From: an uncultured Bifidobacterium sp.
GTDB taxonomy: Bacteria > Actinomycetota > Actinomycetes > Actinomycetales > Bifidobacteriaceae
Assembly (NCBI GenBank): GCA_937876495.1
Contig: CALEGL010000293.1
Span: 1 to 7,500 of the forward strand
DNA length: 7,500 bases
Reading direction: 5' to 3'
Numbering within the stretch: position 1 is the stretch's first letter; every line of letters begins with the position of its first letter. The position numbers and the translations under genes are program-made. The notes below the pieces were generated by a model, which saw only the letters and a program-made list of their open reading frames with translations, ran no database searches and was not told the origin of the DNA. Positions 1 to 6,385 of this stretch are shown here, in pieces.

Positions 1-459
1 GCTGTGGGCAGCCTCCAGGCCCCGCAGAGGCTTCCCGTCCGGTCCGCGGTCGAAGCGCACGCCGGCGGTGAGAAGCGCCCGCACGCGGTCGGCGCCTTCG
101 CGGGTGAGCACGTCCACGGCCGTGGGGTCGCACAGCCCGTCTCCTGCCGCCAGGGTGTCCTTCGCATGAAGCGCCGGGTCGTCGTCGGGGGACACCGCCG
201 CGGCGATGCCGCCCTGCGCGTGGAAGGTGTTCGATTCGATGAGATTCGTCTTCGTCACCAGCAGCACGTCCATGGGCTTGATTCCGCGGGTCCGGTCGCC
301 CCGGGCCGTCGCCAGCGCCGCGGACAGCCCCGCTATCCCCGCGCCGATGACGATGACGCGGTCGGGGGCACGCCGGCGCGTCCTGTTCGAATCGGGAGCT
401 CTGCTCGTGCCGGGCGCTCCGGTCGTCGCGGTCCGCGCCTTCTTCGTCTCCGTCGTCAT
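1..459 (-). CDS. nadB: L-aspartate oxidase NadB, N-terminal part (cut by window edge)
   Basis: FAD-dependent oxidase of de novo NAD synthesis: it converts L-aspartate to iminoaspartate, which NadA uses next. Only the first 153 codons are present; the gene runs off the left edge. Seen: after a roughly 32-residue Thr/Arg-rich leader comes the dinucleotide-binding strand and loop VIVIGAGIAGLSAAL (residues 35-49, GxGxxG), then LLVTK (66-70), the family block FHAQGGIAAAV (79-89) and the DTLAAGDGLCD segment (101-111). These match the start of NadB rather than the related succinate dehydrogenase flavoprotein, and the nadA neighbour agrees. The ATG overlaps the nadA stop by one base (TGATG), with GAGGTG eight bases upstream inside nadA serving as ribosome site, so translation is likely coupled. 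Regulation should follow the NrtR operator at the head of the operon. The leader is longer than in E. coli NadB and its role is unknown. Confidence 0.95.
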   Translation of the reverse strand, partial: MTTETKKARTATTGAPGTSRAPDSNRTRRRAPDRVIVIGAGIAGLSAALATARGDRTRGIKPMDVLLVTKTNLIESNTFHAQGGIAAAVSPDDDPALHAKDTLAAGDGLCDPTAVDVLTREGADRVRALLTAGVRFDRGPDGKPLRGLEAAHS

Positions 460-1718
460 CACGGATGCACCTCGAGCATGCGCGTCAACGCCACGCGGGC
501 GTCGGCGGCGGTCGCCGGGTCCACGGTGATGCGGTTGACGACCCTACCGTTCACGAGGTTCTCCAGCGACCAGGCGAGGTACGCGGGATGGATGCGGTAC
601 ATCGTCGAGCAGGGGCAGACGACGGGGTCGAGGCAGAACACCGTCTTGTCGGGATGCTGCGCGGCCAGCCGGTTGACGAGGTTGATTTCGGTGCCCACGG
701 CGATGGTCGCTCCGGCGGGCGCCTCCTCGATCTTCCTCACGATGTACGCGGTGGATCCCACGCCGTCGGCCGCGTCGACGACCTCCATCGAGCATTCGGG
801 GTGGACGAGCACGGTCACGTCCGGATAGGCCTTGCGCGCCCGGTCTATCTGCTCCACGGTGAAGCGCTGATGCACCGAGCAGAAGCCCTTCCACAGGATC
901 ATCGCCGCCTGCGCCCAGGTGGCGTCGTCATGGCCGCCGTCCGGCCTGAACGGGTCCCACACGGGCATGCGGTCCAGCGGGATGCCCATGGCGCGCGCGG
1001 TGTTGCGCCCGAGATGCTGGTCGGGGAAGAACAGGACGCGCCTGCCGCGCGCGAAGGCCCAGTCGAGGACGGCGTGCGCGTTGGAGCTCGTGCACACGAT
1101 GCCGCCGTGGCGGCCGCAGAAGGCCTTGAGGGCGGCCGAGGAGTTCATGTACGTCACCGGGACGACCTGCTGGCGTCCGTCGGCATCGGGGGCCGTGCCG
1201 CAGGCGGTCTCAAGCCGCCTCCAGCAGCGCTCCACCTGGTCGATGTCGGCCATGTCGGCCATCGAGCAGCCGGCCGCCATATTCGGCAGGATGACGTTCT
1301 GACGGTCGGTGGAGAGGATGTCGGCCGTCTCCGCCATGAAATGCACGCCGCAGAAGACGATGTCGTCGGCGTCCGGACGCGTGGCGGCGTTGCGCGCGAG
1401 CTGGAAGGAGTCCCCGACGAAGTCGGCGTGGACGATGATCTCGTCGCGCTGGTAGTAGTGGCTCAGGATGAGCGCGCGGTCACCCAGACGATGGCGCGCC
1501 TCGAGGATGCGGTCCTGCAGCTCGGCGGCCGTGGCCCGGGTGTACTCCTCGGGCAGCGGCGTCTGACGCGGTGAGTTGCGGGGGAAGCGGTCGCGTGCCG
1601 AGGCGCCGGGGCCGTATCCGGGTCGGACGGAGTCGAAGCTCCAGGGCTCGCGGGTGAGTCCGGAGTCGCAGGTGCGGGTGGCTCCGAGCCGTTCGATGAT
1701 GGCGTCGACGGATGTCAT
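459..1718 (-). CDS. nadA: Quinolinate synthase NadA
   Basis: [4Fe-4S] enzyme of 419 residues that condenses iminoaspartate with dihydroxyacetone phosphate to quinolinate in the cytoplasm. Seen: LSHYYQ (85-90) and FVGDSFQLAR (100-109) of the first repeat domain; the three family cysteine sites at AAGCSMADM (C151), GGIVCTSSNA (C209) and DPVVCPCSTMYRI (C368 or C370); and HPECSMEV (306-313). The third site holds two cysteines two apart; C368 aligns better with the usual ligand, but that is a judgement by eye. The first ~60 residues are an actinobacterial-style extension before the conserved core. The start is set by a good Shine-Dalgarno (AAGGAG, 1724-1729 on the minus strand, five bases before ATG), and the ATG overlaps the nrtR stop as ATGA. 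An open frame continues far upstream of this ATG, but it is only the out-of-phase reading of nrtR. Confidence 0.97.
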   Translation of the reverse strand: MTSVDAIIERLGATRTCDSGLTREPWSFDSVRPGYGPGASARDRFPRNSPRQTPLPEEYTRATAAELQDRILEARHRLGDRALILSHYYQRDEIIVHADFVGDSFQLARNAATRPDADDIVFCGVHFMAETADILSTDRQNVILPNMAAGCSMADMADIDQVERCWRRLETACGTAPDADGRQQVVPVTYMNSSAALKAFCGRHGGIVCTSSNAHAVLDWAFARGRRVLFFPDQHLGRNTARAMGIPLDRMPVWDPFRPDGGHDDATWAQAAMILWKGFCSVHQRFTVEQIDRARKAYPDVTVLVHPECSMEVVDAADGVGSTAYIVRKIEEAPAGATIAVGTEINLVNRLAAQHPDKTVFCLDPVVCPCSTMYRIHPAYLAWSLENLVNGRVVNRITVDPATAADARVALTRMLEVHP

Positions 1719-2656
1719 GGTCTCTCCTTGGAAGACGGGGTTATGCGATGGGGTGATGCGGAAGGGTTCGCAGATGCGGATGCGCGTTTGGGTGTGGTCG
1801 TGCCGAGGATGCTTGTTCCGGATGCGCTCGTACTTGGGATGGTCGTTCCGAATGTGGTCGTTCCGGATGCGCTTGTTCCGGACCTGGTCGTGGCGTCGAC
1901 GTCGGTTGTGACATGCGCTGTGGAGGTCGTCCGCATTCGCAGCGATGGCGCCGGCCGAAGCGACGGGCGCGCGGCTCCTCGCGCGGCGTAGCGGTACAGG
2001 GCCGCCGGCCGATGCCGTCCCTCGGCGAGGCGCTCGCCGGTGGCTTCGAGCATTCCGGTGGCGAGGATGCCTCGGCGGAAGTTCGGTGGGTCGAGCGTGC
2101 GGTCGAGGATTGCCTCGTACACGCGGCGCAGCTGGCTGAGGGTGAAGGTCTCGCCCACGAGACGGGTGGCGATGTCGGTGTAGCCGATCTTCGCCCGCAC
2201 GCGTCCGAGCGCGTAGTCGACGATCCGGCGATGGTCGAAGGCGAGGGGTGGCAGTGCGCTGACGGGGAACCACTGGACGTTCTCGGCCTCGTGCACGCCC
2301 CGGGCCTCGTCGGCGTCGATAAGCGCCCAGTAGGCGATGGACACCATGGGGAGCCCGCTTGAGGAGCGCCCGGGATCGCCGAAGGTGTAGAGCTGCTCGA
2401 GGTAGCGCGCGTCGAGGCCCGTCGTGGACAGCAGGGCGTCCGAGGCGGCGGCCTCCAGTGAGACGCCCTGTCGGAGCCGGGACCCGGGAAGCGCCCAGGC
2501 GCCGAGGAAGGGCTGCCGTATGCGGCGCACCAGCGGAATGCGTAGCGTGGGTCTGGCGTCGGGGGAGTCCGTGCGGTCGAGGGCGAGAATGACGACGGAG
2601 ACGCCGATGTCTGGTGGCTCCTGCGCGCGTTCGGAGACGTTCGCCGAGGGTCTCAT
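1715..2656 (-). CDS. nrtR: NrtR, Nudix-related repressor of NAD synthesis, with repeat-rich C-terminal tail
   Basis: Transcriptional regulator, 313 residues. NrtR proteins join a Nudix-fold sensor to a winged-helix DNA-binding domain and typically repress NAD genes, releasing DNA when ADP-ribose binds. Seen: a Nudix-like domain at about 16-145 with PFLGAWALPGS (49-59). Its Nudix box has lost the catalytic signature: where REUxEE is expected the protein has D73-A-L-L-S-T78 before TGL, so hydrolysis is unlikely. The winged helix spans about 157-205 (GETFTLSQLRRVYEAI, then NFRRGILATGMLEATGE), typical of NrtR. Residues beyond ~215 form a Ser/Thr/Gly/Ala tail with six pentapeptide repeats, making the protein longer than usual family members. 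Start chosen at 2656 because GGGAGG lies four bases upstream and the Nudix fold begins soon after; an ATG at 2683 is a weaker option, and one at 2761 would put the operator inside the gene. First gene of the nad operon. Confidence 0.9.
   Translation of the reverse strand: MRPSANVSERAQEPPDIGVSVVILALDRTDSPDARPTLRIPLVRRIRQPFLGAWALPGSRLRQGVSLEAAASDALLSTTGLDARYLEQLYTFGDPGRSSSGLPMVSIAYWALIDADEARGVHEAENVQWFPVSALPPLAFDHRRIVDYALGRVRAKIGYTDIATRLVGETFTLSQLRRVYEAILDRTLDPPNFRRGILATGMLEATGERLAEGRHRPAALYRYAARGAARPSLRPAPSLRMRTTSTAHVTTDVDATTRSGTSASGTTTFGTTIPSTSASGTSILGTTTPKRASASANPSASPHRITPSSKERP
1793..1882 (-). repeat. Six 15-bp tandem repeats coding pentapeptides in the NrtR tail
   Basis: Six contiguous in-frame units code, in order, SGTSA, SGTTT, FGTTI, PSTSA, SGTSI and LGTTT (NrtR residues 259-288). 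The DNA units follow the pattern TCCGGAACRASCRYM on the minus strand with a few substitutions. The reading stays in frame because 15 is divisible by three. The array lies after the DNA-binding domain and before the nadA start, so changes in copy number would alter only the tail length. Confidence 0.9.
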
Positions 2657-2660
2657 CCCG

Positions 2661-2666
2661 CCTCCC
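2661..2666 (-). promoter_or_regulatory. Ribosome binding site that decides the nrtR start
   Basis: The minus strand reads GGGAGG, then four bases, then the ATG at 2656. The upstream in-frame ATGs at 2683 and 2761 have no comparable purine-rich site. Confidence 0.55.
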
Positions 2667-2720
2667 TTTCGCTCGTCCGCCATGTCCGCGACGGTCGTTT
2701 CGTCGTCGCATGGTCCGAGC

Positions 2721-2748
2721 CTATGACTTAGTGTCATAGTGACACTAA
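2721..2748. promoter_or_regulatory. Palindromic operator of the nrtR-nadA-nadB operon (probable NrtR site)
   Basis: A perfect inverted repeat with nine-base arms, TTAGTGTCA (2728-2736) and TGACACTAA (2740-2748), is separated by TAG. A second inverted repeat overlaps it: CTATGAC (2721-2727) and GTCATAG (2733-2739) with a five-base centre. It lies about 65-90 bases upstream of the chosen nrtR start, where the operon promoter must be. NrtR family operators are palindromes of about this size placed before nad genes, so autoregulation is the simplest reading. That NrtR binds here is an inference from position and symmetry. No convincing -35/-10 pair could be fixed around it. Confidence 0.75.
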
Positions 2749-2814
2749 CAGGGTGTGCCATCGCACGGGATGCGGCATAGGAGATGTTCTCGGCTGACCA
2801 GAACAGGTCGCGGG

Positions 2815-2843
2815 GATTCCGATCCGGCCTCGGCGGGCATAAT
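2815..2843 (+). promoter_or_regulatory. Possible vsr promoter
   Basis: CATAAT (2838-2843) resembles a -10 box, and GATTCC (2815-2820) sits 17 bases upstream as a poor -35. Transcription would begin near 2850, almost at the GTG codon, giving a leaderless or near-leaderless message. The match is weak and the call rests mainly on position. Confidence 0.25.
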
Positions 2844-2851
2844 GGAGAGCC

Positions 2852-3478
2852 GTGTCAAGCAGAGGAAGCGCGTCGTCCGGGAAGAGGCCGAGCGCGACGA
2901 AGGCGAAGACCGAGGGGGCGCGTGTGTCCGGGGGGCCGCCTTCGGCGTCGCGTTCCGGTTCCGTGGCGACCCGCGCGAAGACGCCCCATGCGACGCCGGT
3001 GCCTGCGACGTCATCGCACGCCAGAACCGGCGCCCGCGTCGAACGTTTCGAACGTTTCGAACGTGGCACCCGCAGCTACACGATGTCGCATATCCGCGGC
3101 AAGGACACCTCGATCGAGGTGCTGGTTCGCCGATATCTGTTCGCACGAGGGATGCGCTTCCGCAAGAACGACCGGCGGTATCCGGGGCATCCCGACGTCG
3201 TGCTGCCGAAGTGGAGGGCGATCGTCTTCGTCAACGGCTGCTTCTGGCATATGCATGAGGGTTGCGCGAAATGCGTCATCCCCAAGTCGCATGTCGACTT
3301 CTGGACGGCGAAGCTCACCCGGAACCGGAATCGCGACAGGCGGCAGATCGCCGAGCTCGAGGACGCCGGCTGGCGGGTCTTCGTCGTCTGGGAGTGCGAG
3401 CTCGACAAACCCGGACGTCAGGGGACGCTGGCCTCCCTGCATGCCAGGATCGTCGGGGGATGGGTGCCTTCACGGTGA
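2852..3478 (+). CDS. vsr: Very short patch repair endonuclease (Vsr) with long N-terminal extension
   Basis: Sequence-specific nickase that cuts beside T:G mismatches left by deamination of 5-methylcytosine, starting short-patch repair. Seen: TRSYTMSHIRGKDTSIEV (73-90), PGHPDVV (111-117) with D115 as the likely catalytic metal ligand, FVNGCFWHMHEGCAKC (126-141) with catalytic-type H133 and zinc ligands among C130, H135, C138 and C141, and WRVFVVWECEL (174-184) with C182. The domain from ~70 to 205 is complete. Residues 1-70 are Ser/Ala/Thr/Arg-rich low complexity ending in a VERFERFERG repeat. The GTG start at 2852 has GGAGAG just upstream. An ATG at 3083 (residue 78) would give a protein nearer the family minimum but would cut into the conserved TRSYTM block, so the GTG is preferred. 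Vsr normally accompanies a cytosine-5 methyltransferase; none lies in this window. The gene faces the transporter gene across a terminator. Confidence 0.92.
   Translation: MSSRGSASSGKRPSATKAKTEGARVSGGPPSASRSGSVATRAKTPHATPVPATSSHARTGARVERFERFERGTRSYTMSHIRGKDTSIEVLVRRYLFARGMRFRKNDRRYPGHPDVVLPKWRAIVFVNGCFWHMHEGCAKCVIPKSHVDFWTAKLTRNRNRDRRQIAELEDAGWRVFVVWECELDKPGRQGTLASLHARIVGGWVPSR
3039..3065 (+). repeat. Three 9-bp tandem repeats in vsr
   Basis: TCGAACGTT, TCGAACGTT and TCGAACGTG follow one another and code the ERF-ERF-ERG stretch at the junction between the low-complexity leader and the nuclease domain. Each unit contains the self-complementary AACGTT, and TTCGAA forms at the joints. Confidence 0.9.
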
Positions 3479-3627
3479 CCGGGGTGACCGGAATCAGGGT
3501 CCGACCGCGAGAAGGGGGTGCCTGATGGAGCCGCATTCGGTGGCGTCGGATGCGATGGGACGCGGAAGGCGTCGGATCCGTGTGCCCGCGCTCGTGGGTC
3601 CGTCCCTCATGACGTCCCCCATGACGA

Positions 3628-3656
3628 AAGCCCCGCTCCGATTGGGAGCGGGGCTT
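3628..3656 (-). terminator. Rho-independent terminator in the convergent gap
   Basis: A perfect 12-bp stem (AAGCCCCGCTCC paired with GGAGCGGGGCTT) has a five-base loop. On the minus strand the hairpin is followed by TTTCGT and lies about 38 bases after the transporter stop, so it best serves that gene. On the plus strand it is followed by CAGTATG, a poor tail, but it may still stop vsr transcripts. The remainder of the 3479-3693 gap holds no gene I can support. A tandem GGTGACCGG pair (3474-3491) covers the vsr stop. Confidence 0.85.
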
Positions 3657-3693
3657 CAGTATGACGATGCGATGCCGACCGGCGAACCGTGAA

Positions 3694-4716
3694 TCACGCG
3701 GTCGCGGTTGCCGCGGCCTTTGCTCTGATCTTGCCGTTGTCCGCGTCGGCGGCGATGCCGTACTTGTCGTCATGGCGACGCCACCACGACGAGAGCACCG
3801 ACCCGGAGATGTTGTGCCACACGCTGAAGAACGTCGACGGAATGGCGGCGACGGGCGTGGCGGCGAAGGAGGTCAGGGCCAGGGTGGCGCCCAGGGCGGA
3901 GTCCTGCATGCCCACCTCGAAGGTGATGGCCTTCTGCTGCGCGTACTTGAAGCCCTTCGGATACACCTTGTACATCAGCTTCGAGAACCCGTATCCAAGC
4001 CCGTATCCGCACAGGTTGTGCAGCATGACGACCGGCACGGCGAGCAGGGTCTCGGGGCTGAAGAGCTTGGCCTGGTTGACGGCCACGACGACGCCGATGA
4101 TGAGCAGGATCGCCACCTGCGAGACGATGGGCAGCGCCACCGTGACCTTGGCGATCTTCTCCTTGAAGATGGCGTGGCATATGAGGCCGAGCGCGATGGG
4201 CAGAAGCACGACCTTGAGGGCGCTGAGGAACAGCGACTGCCACGGGATGTCGACGTAGCGCGAGGCGAGTCCCTGCATGAGCAGCGGGATCATGAGCGGA
4301 GCGAGCAGCGTCGACAGGATGCCGATGGACACGTCAAGCGCCACGTCGCCGCGCGACAGGTAGCTCATGACGTTCGACGAGGTCCCGGACGGGCAGCAGC
4401 CCACGAGGATGACGCCGACGGCCAGTGGCCCGTCGAGCCGGAAGATCCAGCACAGCAGCACGGCGATAAGAGGCATGATGACGTAATGCGCGACGGTTCC
4501 GACGATGACCATCAGCGGCTGCCTGATGATGCGCGCGAAGTCGTCGATCGACAGGGTCAGACCCATGCCGAACAGCACGATCCCCAGCAGATATCCGGTA
4601 TAGCTTTTGCCCCACACGCTGGTGGCGGGGACGAAGTAGTTGAAGACCGCCCAGACGATGACGATCAGCGTGAACCATTTGGTGAGCCAGTCGGCCGCAC
4701 CTTTGACCTTCTCCAT
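3694..4716 (-). CDS. Bile acid:sodium symporter (BASS) family transporter
   Basis: Integral membrane secondary transporter of 340 residues, likely driven by the sodium gradient. Seen: about ten hydrophobic segments (roughly 14-30, 40-56, 68-92, 97-118, 128-149, 160-183, 192-213, 222-245, 264-290 and 291-312). The two unwound crossover motifs of the fold are visible: GCCPSGTSSNVMSYLSRGD (106-124) and FEVGMQDSALG (266-276). E267 and Q271 keep the sodium-site pattern; the next residue is D272, where Asn is common in the family. The last ~25 residues are polar and Ala-rich. The substrate cannot be read from sequence: bacterial members carry bile acids, pantoate-type acids or other organic anions, and the family name alone does not show bile acid transport. 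AGAGGG lies ten bases before the ATG. Single gene, ending at the hairpin at 3628-3656; no clear promoter was identified. Confidence 0.9.
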   Translation of the reverse strand: MEKVKGAADWLTKWFTLIVIVWAVFNYFVPATSVWGKSYTGYLLGIVLFGMGLTLSIDDFARIIRQPLMVIVGTVAHYVIMPLIAVLLCWIFRLDGPLAVGVILVGCCPSGTSSNVMSYLSRGDVALDVSIGILSTLLAPLMIPLLMQGLASRYVDIPWQSLFLSALKVVLLPIALGLICHAIFKEKIAKVTVALPIVSQVAILLIIGVVVAVNQAKLFSPETLLAVPVVMLHNLCGYGLGYGFSKLMYKVYPKGFKYAQQKAITFEVGMQDSALGATLALTSFAATPVAAIPSTFFSVWHNISGSVLSSWWRRHDDKYGIAADADNGKIRAKAAATATA

Positions 4717-4863
4717 GACCTACGAACCCTCTTTGTACTTCTCTGCTTCTCTATGTGTTCCGGTCCGTCGGTGTCGTGGCCGAGGCCGGCTCGTCCTAGG
4801 GAGAATGTTGCGGTGTTTTCAGCGCTTGTGGCGAGGCACATGGTAGAAGGATGGGCGGATTGA

Positions 4864-4895
4864 CGCCGAAAGCGACCACGTAGTGGACTTCGGCG
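4864..4895 (-). terminator. Imperfect hairpin after the RHH gene, possible weak terminator
   Basis: CGCCGAA (4864-4870) pairs with TTCGGCG (4889-4895), and an inner stem CCAC/GTGG (4876-4879 with 4883-4886) closes a three-base loop, with unpaired bases between the stems. It lies 15 bases after the RHH stop on the minus strand but lacks a T-run. It could end the SPFH-RHH transcript or be a chance structure. The rest of the 4717-4909 gap must hold the transporter promoter, but no convincing elements were found. Confidence 0.35.
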
Positions 4896-4909
4896 GCGCA
4901 AAGAAGTGA

Positions 4910-5125
4910 CTACGCGGCGGATTCGTCCTCGTTTCCCGGATGCCGTCGGGTGTTCGTCCTGGCGGGTCCGACGTCGTCGGGGAGCCGGCCGGCGCGGCGC
5001 AGCGAGTCGCGGATGATGAACTCCATCTGTCCGTTCACGCTGCGCAGCTCGTCGGCCGCCCATTTCTCGACCGCATCCCACAGGGCCGGGTCGACCCGAA
5101 GCGGATACTGTTTCCTTGATGTCAT
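4910..5125 (-). CDS. Arc-like ribbon-helix-helix DNA-binding protein
   Basis: Small protein of 71 residues. Seen: a strand KQYPLRVD (5-12), helix [16 protein letters not shown] (12-27), the RSVNGQ turn (29-33 region) and a second helix [14 protein letters not shown] (34-47). This lines up well with phage P22 Arc (strand QFNLRW, then the RSVNSEI turn); Q6, P8 and R10 fall where Arc's DNA-contacting Gln, Asn and Arg lie. Residues 48-71 are a polar, probably disordered tail. RHH proteins bind DNA as dimers side by side on repeated half-sites. It starts 16 bases after the SPFH stop with no good Shine-Dalgarno, so coupled translation is likely. No toxin gene is adjacent, so it need not be an antitoxin despite the fold. 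Probable target: the triple repeat at 6541-6570 (inference). A pairing of such RHH genes with SPFH genes is, to my recollection, seen in other actinobacteria. Confidence 0.85.
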   Translation of the reverse strand: MTSRKQYPLRVDPALWDAVEKWAADELRSVNGQMEFIIRDSLRRAGRLPDDVGPARTNTRRHPGNEDESAA

Positions 5126-5141
5126 GGTGCGGCCGCATCGA

Positions 5142-6374
5142 TCAGCTGTACAGCGTGCCTGCGTTGATCACCGGCTGGGCGTCGTTGTCGCCGCACAGCA
5201 CGACCATCAGATTCGACACCATCGAGGCCTTGCGCTCCTCGTCGAGCTCGACGATGCCGTCCTGGTCGAGCTCCTTCAGGGCCATGTCGACCATCGACAC
5301 AGCACCCTGCACGATCTTGGTGCGGGCGGCGATGATGGCCTCGGCCTGCTGCCGGCGCAGCATGACCTGGGCGATCTCCGGAGCGTAGGCCAGATGCGTC
5401 AGACGCGCGTCGTCCACGGCGATCCCTGCAGGTCCGAGCCGCTCGGACAGCTCCTTCTTCAGCGCCTGGGACACCTCGAGGATGTTGGACCGCAGCGTGA
5501 TCTGGCCGGCGGCGGCCTCGTCCCCGTCGCCGTTGTGGTCGTAGGCGTACAGGCTGGCCACGTGGCGCAGCGCGGTCTCGGACTGGGTGCTCACATACTG
5601 CTCGTAATGGTCGACGTCGAACACGGCCTTCGCGGTGTCGACCACGTGCCAGACGACGACGGTGGCGATCTCGATGGGATTGCCGTTCTTGTCGTTGACC
5701 TTGAGCTTCGGGCCGTTGAGTGTGCGGGCGCGCAGGGACACGGTGGCCTTGACGGCGTCCGTCGTCGCCGAGGAGTCGTCGGTGTCGTCGGTGGCCTTCT
5801 TGACGGCCTGGGCGATGGCCTGAGTCGACGGGCCCGACAGTGTCCGCGAATAGAAGGGATTCGCCCAGTGGAATCCGGTCTCGCGAATGGTTCCGCGGTA
5901 TTCGCCGAACAGCACGAGGACGCGGGCCTCGTTGGGCTGCAGCGTGAAGAAGCCGCCGAGGACGATGGACATCGGCAGGATGGCGAGGATCGAGACGACG
6001 AGCAGGACGATTCCGATGGCGAACGGAACGCCTTGGGCGTCCGCATCGCCAGCCATCAGGACGATCCCCACCGCCATCAGGGCCAGCGTGGCGAGCCAGC
6101 CGAGGAGCACGAGCACAAGGGCCGTCCAGCCGCTGTGCGTCGAGCCCGGGCGTTCCGTGGTGGCGGTGCGGATGGCCGGGATTCCGGCGAGGGCGGGCGC
6201 GTCGGCGTTCGTGGGGGAGCCGGCGGTCGCGCCGTCCGTGGTGTTCGTACGGGTGGTGGTCGTTCGCACGGCACCGGCGTCCGTTGCTCGTGAGGCTCCG
6301 GGTCGGGGCGTTTCCGGTCGTGGTGCTTCTGGTTGCGGGTCTTCCGATTGGGGTGTGCGTGGCGTCGTCGTCAT
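5142..6374 (-). CDS. SPFH/Band-7 (stomatin-like) membrane protein
   Basis: Membrane scaffold-type protein of 410 residues; bacterial relatives form oligomers at membrane microdomains, but this one's role is unknown. Seen: a disordered Pro/Thr/Ala-rich N-terminus (1-80) with pentapeptide repeats; two membrane segments (about 83-107 and 116-140); then the SPFH domain from [20 protein letters not shown] (142-161) through GFHWANPF, a strand block [21 protein letters not shown] (231-251, the classic Band-7 core) and [20 protein letters not shown] (324-342), followed by an Ala-rich helix (343-360). Two acidic inserts stand out: [11 protein letters not shown] (192-202) and DHNGDGDE (279-286). Start chosen at 6374 because AAGGAG lies five bases upstream, the same site as before nadA; an in-frame ATG at 6482 would add 36 residues but has no good ribosome site. 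Forms a unit with the RHH gene. Confidence 0.92.
   Translation of the reverse strand: MTTTPRTPQSEDPQPEAPRPETPRPGASRATDAGAVRTTTTRTNTTDGATAGSPTNADAPALAGIPAIRTATTERPGSTHSGWTALVLVLLGWLATLALMAVGIVLMAGDADAQGVPFAIGIVLLVVSILAILPMSIVLGGFFTLQPNEARVLVLFGEYRGTIRETGFHWANPFYSRTLSGPSTQAIAQAVKKATDDTDDSSATTDAVKATVSLRARTLNGPKLKVNDKNGNPIEIATVVVWHVVDTAKAVFDVDHYEQYVSTQSETALRHVASLYAYDHNGDGDEAAAGQITLRSNILEVSQALKKELSERLGPAGIAVDDARLTHLAYAPEIAQVMLRRQQAEAIIAARTKIVQGAVSMVDMALKELDQDGIVELDEERKASMVSNLMVVLCGDNDAQPVINAGTLYS
6294..6353 (-). repeat. Four 15-bp repeats coding Pro-rich pentapeptides in the SPFH N-terminus
   Basis: Residues 8-27 of the SPFH protein read [15 protein letters not shown] and PRPGA, four in-frame pentapeptides. 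DNA conservation between units is looser than in the nrtR array, so the duplication is older or under less constraint. Confidence 0.7.
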
Positions 6375-6379
6375 GGTCT

Positions 6380-6385
6380 CTCCTT
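6380..6385 (-). promoter_or_regulatory. Ribosome binding site that decides the SPFH start
   Basis: The minus strand reads AAGGAG, five bases, then ATG at 6374, preceded by an A-rich stretch typical of a leader. The string AAGGAGAGACCATGAC is identical to that at the nadA start. The 6375-6540 stretch is therefore read as leader and promoter rather than coding. Confidence 0.7.

Noticed and set aside
465..1574. Long plus-strand open frame opposite nadA
   Set aside because: Its translation is Gly/Arg/His/Val-rich with no recognisable domain, as expected from GC-rich antisense frames; nadA on the other strand is certain.
459..2711. A 750-codon open frame continuing upstream of nadA
   Set aside because: The part above 1718 is an Arg/His-rich out-of-phase reading of nrtR with no domain; the real nadA start has a clear ribosome site at 1724-1729.
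3525..3692. Possible small plus-strand gene after vsr, with a GAAGGGGG ribosome-like site
   Set aside because: It reads straight through the strong hairpin terminator, shows no domain and is Arg/Gly-rich; judged noncoding.
3661..4863. 400-codon plus-strand open frame opposite the transporter
   Set aside because: Asp/Gln/His-rich reverse reading of membrane helices with no domain support.
4910..5125. Reading the RHH gene as the antitoxin of a toxin-antitoxin pair
   Set aside because: Neither neighbour resembles a toxin; the partner is a membrane SPFH protein and the other side is a transporter.
5517..5540. EF-hand-like acidic loop (DHNGDGDE) in the SPFH protein
   Set aside because: Only the first half of the calcium loop pattern is present: loop position 8 is Glu instead of a hydrophobic residue and position 12 is Gly instead of Glu. 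It looks like a variable acidic surface loop.
4950..6293. 447-codon plus-strand open frame opposite the RHH and SPFH genes
   Set aside because: Antisense shadow: composition-biased, no domain, and it covers two genes with clear family matches.
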